Shown: piece by piece, positions 7,164 through 12,895 of the stretch
Layout: each line of letters opens with the position of its first letter
Position numbering within the stretch: the first letter of the stretch is position 1
Assembly (NCBI GenBank): GCA_045600945.1
Contig: JAZRYX010000025.1
Coordinates: 1-12,895, forward strand
Direction of reading: 5' to 3'
DNA length: 12,895 bases
DNA from: Darwinimomas sp045600945
GTDB taxonomy: Bacteria; Bacillota; Clostridia; Lachnospirales; Lachnospiraceae
Notes under the pieces: model-generated
Databases searched by the model: none
Told to the model about the DNA's origin: nothing
Seen by the model: the letters and a program-made list of their open reading frames with translations, nothing else
Program-made: the position numbers and the translations under genes

Positions 7164-10100
7164 GTCTGATAAATTGTTTTGAATTCCAATATTTGTATTA
7201 TAGATATCCTTGACTGACTTTGCTTTCTTGGATATATTAAAGCTATCAAAATCAAAATGTAACTCCTTAAAATAGTGAAGAGAGTCGGAAAATGCACTTA
7301 TACGTTCCTCTATATCTAAATTCTCCGTACTAAAAGTAATTGATACATTTGCTTGATTCCTCACAAGGTCATTTATGTCGTGTCTTTTAATGTCGCTGCC
7401 ATCGTATATCAGCAAATCTGCACCGTCTTGAATAATCCAATCCCATTCTTCCGTATTAATCTTAAAGGGTTCTGTATTTCTCTTATAGCTTTTTAATACG
7501 ATAGGAATTGTATTGCCACTTTCATCCAAGACTTCTACGGTCGAGAAATGATTAGGTATGCCCAATTCATTAGTTTCCCCATATCCATCTGGAAATGACC
7601 AGCTCTTCATAGCATGCATTAAGAACTGTTGGGCTTCTATTTGAGCATCAAACTGTTTGTCTTTTGACATTGTACTATTATCACCTTTTGCTACAGACAC
7701 AACATTACGCCCTCCCACAATGGGTTCTTCATCTATTTCATCGTCTAAATTTCCATATTTTTCTTGGTATTTTCTCAATAGTTTATCCTTCTCTTGGTTG
7801 TCTTTTATTAGGGTAGATATCTGCTCATCCTTTGTCTCAATCTCTTTCTTGGAGTATAATGCTTTCCCCTTCATACACAACTCCTCAAAATCTTCTATAT
7901 CCAACCCTGATTTACCCTCTTTGGCAATGTTTAACAGTGTAGTCTCTAACTCAACATTTCTGCTAACGTAGAGAAGTCTCTTGTTTGAATCGTATATATA
8001 ATCTCCCTCGGAAAATTGGACTAAAATATCATTCCCATAGGATAAATCCATAGGCAATTTTCCATCAAAGAAAAATATTGGGGGATAATGATTTTCCACC
8101 CATTCTTTATACTCGTCTGATTCCCATTCCCGAGATATGGAAGAGAGTTTCTCAAAATTACATTTGGCAATAAGTTTACACGCTTTATTACCTCGGAGTT
8201 TCAACAAAATCTCTTTTTGGCATTCTCCTGTGAAAGGCCTTTGGTATCCACTTGCATTAGCAAAAAAATCTACGGCAGTTAAAAGGTCTTTATCTGCCAA
8301 TGGCCCAAGTTCATCGACGGATTTGTTTTCCAAGAATAGTTGTCGAAAACGAATAGCATCACACGACACATCCCTAACCCCATTTCTGACCAAGTAGTCT
8401 TTTTTCTTGGGGTCATCAGCCCATTTCTCTATTCTCTCAAGTATGCATTCGGCTACAAAAACATAATCACAATCGAAGAATTTGTCTGTGAAATAGTTTT
8501 TAAGATGGTACGTAAATGGGGATGTGGCAATATCAATATTATTCGAGTATAGAAGTTCCATCAACTCTACAATAAATTCATCAGATTCTTTATCAAGTTG
8601 AATCTGCATACCCTTTAAGACTGTCCAGCATTGTTTTCTTCTGAACACCGAAAAGAGGTACTGTTGTGCATTTCCCGAACCGGGTTTCCAAGCATTGTAC
8701 ATTTGATGGGGAATCCCTAACAAGGTATTCAGTTCACCATATAGTTCAGCAGTTGGCTTGTGTTTTGCATCAAAGAATTTTTCCAAACCTGTTTTTGTTT
8801 CAAACAGGTTTATGACTTTTTCAATTAATCCAGATTGGTCTTGATAATTTGGGAGCAGTCTTGCTAATGACAAAGTAACTTTTTTGTTTTCCCCATTAGC
8901 AGTGTATTCACAATTCACGGAATCTTTAATGGAGAAGTCCTTTATACAGTGGTCATTGAAATAAATCTTGTAGGAGAAAGCCGACGGGTCATCCAACTCG
9001 GACAATGCAATCTTTAACACCCTGTAAACAAAAGACTCTTTGTCATATTTTTCTGTTTCCTTTAAGTCAATTCGTGTTATCTTTGACAGGAAATATTGCT
9101 GTGTGGACGAATCGGATTTCTCAATAATGTCCAACAACGTATCGACTGGTCCATATTTGTCTATCAGTTTTTTTGTAAATGATCCAGGCCAATCAAATTG
9201 TTGGTATAAATCAAATAATGGAACATCAATATCGTCGTAATTGATTGAAATAATTTTGTCGAAGACAGATGATTCCTCAATCAGATATTTTGATAGTTCT
9301 TCGCTGAATTCATCGTGATGCAGAACATAGGGATGTAGCCATATCGGATAAGACTCTTTGTATTCTGTCATTCCTGTCAATGGTTTTGGTACGCCAATTT
9401 CATTATTAAAAAGCACCAAATTGGATATCATAGTATCCCCGACCCCATTGAACTCATCAAAAACTCTAATTAGAGACATCTTATCCTCTACCGACAATGT
9501 GTCACAAGGTAGTTTCCCTGAAATTATTTCAAAAATATCTTTTTCTTTCTGTCCATCAACCAATTCAAAGAACGGTTGATTGTCAAAAACTCCAACCGAG
9601 CAGTAGAAACCGAGGTGCCCAAGTATGTCTCGTATTGGGAGAATCTTCTCTGTCGTAATAATTCGTAAAGTGTCATTCTGGATTTCAGACCGTGACTTGT
9701 AACCATCCTCGAACTCAAAAATGGGCAGAGCTTTAACTAATTCTTCACATCCATCTTTGTTTTTTTTGAGCCATTCAAAGAATTGTGATAGTTGTTCTGG
9801 AGATGCCGTCTTCACCCACTGTTTTAGTAGTTCTGATTTGGATAATTGTGAGGATATATTCGACAACTCAACCACTTCGATTTGTTCAAATGTACTTTGT
9901 TTCTCCAGTATTGTACTATTAACACCTATTTTAGGGAGAGCCTTGTTTGTACCGATGACATCACAAAATAATTGAGCACCAATAATCACAGATAGACCGG
10001 TCTTGTCTATTAGTATTTCATTCTGTTTTGAGAGTCCACCATTATGGTTTTGAATGAATGATTCGGATTCAATAGCTTCCTTGTATGAAGCATTGAAGTG

Positions 10101-12338
10101 TTCGGCAAGTTGTCTTGTGTCTGGGGTGTCTTCCTCAAAAAAATCTGGCATTAGGACGTTTAATGCATTTATATCACCTCTACTGCTTAAAGTTGCACAC
10201 CATCTTACAAGATTTTTTGCAATCTCCTGTATCAAATAAAAATTCCAAGGATTGTCTCCTAATATTCGCTGTCTGGGAGGGTCTAAAATAAAGTTTGCAT
10301 TCACGTAGAATGGGAACTTAAAGTCTTTCACCAAGGTAGGTAGGAATGCAAACATTGATATTTCAGTTCTTTTGCAAATAGGATTAAGTGTTCCATCCTC
10401 GTTGATTGGAACAGCGAATGATAAGGTCGTTGCATTTGTAATAGCTATCTTTTTGGGAATGTTCTCAAAAACTTGATTTTTTAGGTCAACAAATTTTGCC
10501 TCAGTAATCTTTCCTTCATCCTCTTCTTCAACAACTATACGGATGTCCACATTGTTTTTCTCAAACGACTCGTTAGTGACAGGGATTTCAAAGTCTACTC
10601 GTTCAAACAGTTCAACTCTCTTGTCGTTAAAAGAATTTTTTAAGGTAATAATATTATTCTTATAACTTTTGCTAATGGACCTGTCATTGAAATCAATTCT
10701 ATTAGTATTCCTTAGGAATAGCATAAAGATAGGATTCCTTATTATCTCATCGATAGCAGCAACATATCCGTTCTCTCCAGACAGTTTATGTTCTCCAATT
10801 TTTAGGGCTATGGCAACGTTTGGTCTTGAAAAGTCACTCCCCAATTCATTTGGAAATTCATCGACCCAAATTGGTTCGAGTTGCCAAGGAATTGAATTGG
10901 CCTTGTCAAATTTCCTTCGTTCTGGTTCATATAGCTCTAAAAATTTTTGTTTTAACTCCAAATTGACAATCATTGGATTATTGTCAATGTAGAATCTGTC
11001 AAAATCTTTGAATGTTTCCTCATCTCTGTCAAACATAAACTTATAACCACCTGTACTGATGAAAACTTTCTCAGAGTCAGTAAAAACAGATTTGAAACCG
11101 ATACCTTTGTATCCTGTCTTATTTTCATTAGCTTTCTTAGTACCGTTGGCTGCTGTTGTGATTGCTTCAAAATCATCCTTGTTGAAACTATATCCATTAT
11201 GACAAACTACAAGATAATCTCCAGAAGTAAAAACGTCTATTAAAACCCCTTTCGAGGCCGAGGCATCATCAGCATTTTGGACCAACTCAAAAAACATACG
11301 GTCCTTTGATGAATACATATCCTTGCTGACGGTTTTTAATAAACCAGATATTGTTTGGTTTGCAGAAGGGTCTGTTGTCCTTTTAATAAATGCCTTGTGA
11401 ACATCCAATTGATAGGGGTTCTCTACTTCCTCAAGAGATGTGCAGAAAAACTGGAACAACTGATTTCTCTCCAGTCGTTTTTCTTTCGGTATTAGTTTAA
11501 TATTGACCTTATAACATTTACCGTCTTCAATATCCACATTTGTGTTATATACTAATGCCCTTAAATTGTATCCATAGATAGGGTCTACCAATAGTTTACC
11601 TTTTGTCCCATCGTCGTAAGAATACAAATTTTCCACAAACGTCCGATTCCCGTAGCTTTTGGCAACTCCAACAAAAGTGTTAGAACTATGGCCCATCCAA
11701 GAGAGCAATTGCTGATTGTCCAAATCGTAATATGACTCTTCGTATGGCCTCTCTTTTAGATATTTTAGACTAAAGAACAGTCTTTTGTGGTCAGGGTCAT
11801 ATTCCACAAAGACAACATTTACTTTCTCACCTTCGTACAATAGGTCTTCTAACTTATTTATCTCGTTCCAATCTATTTCTTCTTTTGGGATGACTCCCTC
11901 AATATCCCCAATTCGTATGACAGCCTTATTCTTTTTTACCTGAACAACTTCAGATTCAAAAACCATACCTGGCTCAAATTGCTCTGCAAAGGATTCACGA
12001 ATTGCACTTTTGGCTTTTCTTTCTTCAATTCTCCTCCTCTTTTCCTCTTTCTTCTCCATAATTATCTTTCTGTGTTCCTCCCTTTCCTTTTGCCTTTCTT
12101 GAAAAGCCTCATAACTTTTTTCCGATGACAGAAGGATAAAACCTTTCTTGTCAATCTTATATACACATACTTCTATCTTGTCTCTTAAGGAGAATAAATA
12201 ATTTCCATCTTCTCCTATCAAGCCATCCATAAGATTTTTTGGCATAAAACCGAAACCAGAAGTTCCCAAAGAGCAATAGCACCCATCTTCATTTATTTTA
12301 TTCACGGTGCCTATGATTTTATATCCTATTTCTATCAT
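7152..12338 (-). CDS. S1-domain, sacsin/Hsp90-like ATPase, NO VEIN-type C-terminal protein
   Basis: This is a 1728-residue soluble protein. Residues 5-72 and 121-192 are S1-like RNA-binding (OB) domains, the first being IGYKIIGTVNKINEDGCYCSL. A charged helix (73-118, rich in E, K and R) separates them, and 220-300 may be a further beta domain. Residues 325-600 are a GHKL/Hsp90-like ATPase of the sacsin type: ELVQNADDA (351-359, Mg/ATP site), HNGYSF (380-385) and GYKGIGFKSVF (409-419). The large middle part is unassigned. A coiled coil lies at 1497-1532. Residues 1563-1670 resemble the NO VEIN C-terminal (DUF3883) domain (KSYKRNTEPFKINTEEWDWI), but the usual D...ExK nuclease residues appear lost (VLK at 1614-1616). 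The ATG follows an A-rich leader 60 bp after the regulator gene. The likely role is an RNA-sensing ATPase scaffold. That is inference from domains. Confidence 0.9.
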   Translation of the reverse strand: MIEIGYKIIGTVNKINEDGCYCSLGTSGFGFMPKNLMDGLIGEDGNYLFSLRDKIEVCVYKIDKKGFILLSSEKSYEAFQERQKEREEHRKIIMEKKEEKRRRIEERKAKSAIRESFAEQFEPGMVFESEVVQVKKNKAVIRIGDIEGVIPKEEIDWNEINKLEDLLYEGEKVNVVFVEYDPDHKRLFFSLKYLKERPYEESYYDLDNQQLLSWMGHSSNTFVGVAKSYGNRTFVENLYSYDDGTKGKLLVDPIYGYNLRALVYNTNVDIEDGKCYKVNIKLIPKEKRLERNQLFQFFCTSLEEVENPYQLDVHKAFIKRTTDPSANQTISGLLKTVSKDMYSSKDRMFFELVQNADDASASKGVLIDVFTSGDYLVVCHNGYSFNKDDFEAITTAANGTKKANENKTGYKGIGFKSVFTDSEKVFISTGGYKFMFDRDEETFKDFDRFYIDNNPMIVNLELKQKFLELYEPERRKFDKANSIPWQLEPIWVDEFPNELGSDFSRPNVAIALKIGEHKLSGENGYVAAIDEIIRNPIFMLFLRNTNRIDFNDRSISKSYKNNIITLKNSFNDKRVELFERVDFEIPVTNESFEKNNVDIRIVVEEEDEGKITEAKFVDLKNQVFENIPKKIAITNATTLSFAVPINEDGTLNPICKRTEISMFAFLPTLVKDFKFPFYVNANFILDPPRQRILGDNPWNFYLIQEIAKNLVRWCATLSSRGDINALNVLMPDFFEEDTPDTRQLAEHFNASYKEAIESESFIQNHNGGLSKQNEILIDKTGLSVIIGAQLFCDVIGTNKALPKIGVNSTILEKQSTFEQIEVVELSNISSQLSKSELLKQWVKTASPEQLSQFFEWLKKNKDGCEELVKALPIFEFEDGYKSRSEIQNDTLRIITTEKILPIRDILGHLGFYCSVGVFDNQPFFELVDGQKEKDIFEIISGKLPCDTLSVEDKMSLIRVFDEFNGVGDTMISNLVLFNNEIGVPKPLTGMTEYKESYPIWLHPYVLHHDEFSEELSKYLIEESSVFDKIISINYDDIDVPLFDLYQQFDWPGSFTKKLIDKYGPVDTLLDIIEKSDSSTQQYFLSKITRIDLKETEKYDKESFVYRVLKIALSELDDPSAFSYKIYFNDHCIKDFSIKDSVNCEYTANGENKKVTLSLARLLPNYQDQSGLIEKVINLFETKTGLEKFFDAKHKPTAELYGELNTLLGIPHQMYNAWKPGSGNAQQYLFSVFRRKQCWTVLKGMQIQLDKESDEFIVELMELLYSNNIDIATSPFTYHLKNYFTDKFFDCDYVFVAECILERIEKWADDPKKKDYLVRNGVRDVSCDAIRFRQLFLENKSVDELGPLADKDLLTAVDFFANASGYQRPFTGECQKEILLKLRGNKACKLIAKCNFEKLSSISREWESDEYKEWVENHYPPIFFFDGKLPMDLSYGNDILVQFSEGDYIYDSNKRLLYVSRNVELETTLLNIAKEGKSGLDIEDFEELCMKGKALYSKKEIETKDEQISTLIKDNQEKDKLLRKYQEKYGNLDDEIDEEPIVGGRNVVSVAKGDNSTMSKDKQFDAQIEAQQFLMHAMKSWSFPDGYGETNELGIPNHFSTVEVLDESGNTIPIVLKSYKRNTEPFKINTEEWDWIIQDGADLLIYDGSDIKRHDINDLVRNQANVSITFSTENLDIEERISAFSDSLHYFKELHFDFDSFNISKKAKSVKDIYNTNIGIQNNLSDEDL

Positions 12339-12398
12339 TGCTTAACATTTTTGTTATTGTATTTTGACGAGTATTAGCATAGGAATAATCATCAATAT

Positions 12399-12617
12399 TC
12401 AATTATTAGTTGTCTTGTTGCTGACGAGCAAATCCTTGATATCAACATCCAACAACCTTGATATCTTGTCAAGTGTCTGCAAGTCCGGTTGCACCGTGTT
12501 TTGACACCACTTACTGACGGAGCAAGTAGATTTGCCCAACTGCTCTGCCAGCCATTTACCTGTCTTGTTTTGCTCTACAAGAACCACTTTCAATCTGTTG
12601 AGATTAGCTGTACTCAT
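12399..12617 (-). CDS. XRE-family helix-turn-helix regulator
   Basis: This is a 72-residue DNA-binding protein made of a single XRE/HTH_3 domain (NLNRLKVVLVEQ, WLAEQLGKSTCSVSKWCQN, TLDKISRLLDVDIKDLL). Small regulators of this NLNRLK...KWLAEQLGK type are familiar to me beside Bacteroidota restriction and defence genes, where they are thought to control expression of the system. The start is the ATG at 12617 (MSTANLNRL). A longer reading from a TTG at 12638 would place the start inside a predicted -7 promoter box, so I reject it. The gene is first in the operon, 60 bp ahead of the 1728-aa protein and on the same strand. Autoregulation is likely because inverted and direct repeats lie around its promoter. 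Confidence 0.9.
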   Translation of the reverse strand: MSTANLNRLKVVLVEQNKTGKWLAEQLGKSTCSVSKWCQNTVQPDLQTLDKISRLLDVDIKDLLVSNKTTNN

Positions 12618-12667
12618 ATAAGTTAAACTTCTAGTCAAAAATATAAAATCAACGATTTAATAACGAT
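12618..12667 (-). promoter_or_regulatory. Operon promoter with candidate operators
   Basis: On the minus strand TATTTTTG (12643-12636) matches the Bacteroidota -7 consensus TAnnTTTG exactly. A good TTTG at the -33 position is not visible. Between the box and the ATG at 12617 is an 11-bp perfect inverted repeat, AAGTT-A-AACTT (12620-12630), placed where transcription should start. Upstream, ATCGTT occurs twice (12667-12662 and 12656-12651), 11 bases apart, about one helical turn. Both are plausible binding sites for the XRE product. The leader would be short, about 10-15 bases. Confidence 0.45.
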
Positions 12668-12713
12668 GTTCTTTAAATTTTAGTATACAAGACCCTCATT
12701 TTTCTTGATTAAA

Positions 12714-12895
12714 ATGTTTATTTTGAGAAAATTCCATTGTTTCCATCGGCACACGAAACTTAAAGTAGATTATCTAATGCAGTACGGGGATGAGATTGCA
12801 CTGTTGAGGGACGGACTTTCCCTTCGTCGTGTCCGGAGCCGGACCGGTCGGGCCATCAATACCCTACGAAAATTGAGGACGTTGTTTGTGATATG
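12714..12895 (+). CDS. Partial ORF with recombinase-like helix-turn-helix
   Basis: An open frame runs from ATG 12714 (or 12777) off the right edge of the window. From 12777 it reads MQYGDEIALLRDGLSLRR and continues with a helix-turn-helix pattern (GLSLRRVRSRTGRAINTLRK). This resembles the DNA-binding tail of bacterial serine recombinases and some transposases. The catalytic N-terminal part does not lie upstream, because the frame meets a TAG at 12681. It is therefore either a small stand-alone DNA-binding protein or a remnant of a recombinase gene. The local sequence is clearly richer in G and C (repeated CCGG) than the operon beside it. The identity is uncertain, and the missing right end would decide it. 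Confidence 0.35.
   Translation, partial: MFILRKFHCFHRHTKLKVDYLMQYGDEIALLRDGLSLRRVRSRTGRAINTLRKLRTLFVI

Noticed and set aside
12618..12638. Longer XRE protein starting at a TTG (12638)
   Set aside because: The TTG is part of an exact -7 promoter box, and the homologues I recall begin near the ATG at 12617.
1..12895. CRISPR array, tRNA, rRNA or insertion sequence
   Set aside because: I found no regularly spaced direct repeats, no cloverleaf with conserved TTC loop, no rRNA-like sequence and no intact transposase.

Overview
The window looks like a piece of a Bacteroidota chromosome or mobile element. The DNA is AT-rich. Most starts have A-rich leaders rather than strong Shine-Dalgarno sites. 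A TAnnTTTG-type -7 box precedes the regulator gene, and that small XRE regulator is of a kind I associate with Bacteroidota restriction and defence loci. Genus cannot be read from the sequence.

Left part (1-3344), accessory or mobile-element-like genes. A small minus-strand gene of unknown function (260-571 or 613) ends at a clear intrinsic terminator (201-232). A divergent unknown gene follows (643-1047). A 320-base non-coding stretch carries five hairpins, two of which have exactly complementary 7-nt loops. It leads into a roughly 520-aa protein (1371-2927) with features of a primase or replication initiator of the archaeo-eukaryotic primase type. A small unknown gene (3003-3344) closes this half.

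Right part (3371-12638), one compact minus-strand operon of four genes, read right to left. They are a small XRE repressor (12399-12617), a 1728-aa protein (7152-12338), a 740-aa UPF1-like SF1 helicase fused to a C-terminal PIN nuclease (4933-7155), and a Schlafen/AlbA_2 ATP-binding protein with a C-terminal winged helix (3371-4876). The 1728-aa protein combines S1 RNA-binding domains, a sacsin/Hsp90-like ATPase and a degenerate NO VEIN-type C-terminal domain. Junctions are tight: 60 bp, a 4-bp ATGA overlap, and 56 bp containing a mini-ORF.

The combination of S1 domains, a UPF1-type helicase, a PIN nuclease and a Schlafen domain points to RNA rather than DNA as the likely substrate. My reading, which is inference, is a regulated anti-phage or anti-plasmid RNA-surveillance module that I cannot match to a named defence system. 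At the right edge a truncated plus-strand reading frame resembles the helix-turn-helix tail of a recombinase, which fits an island boundary.
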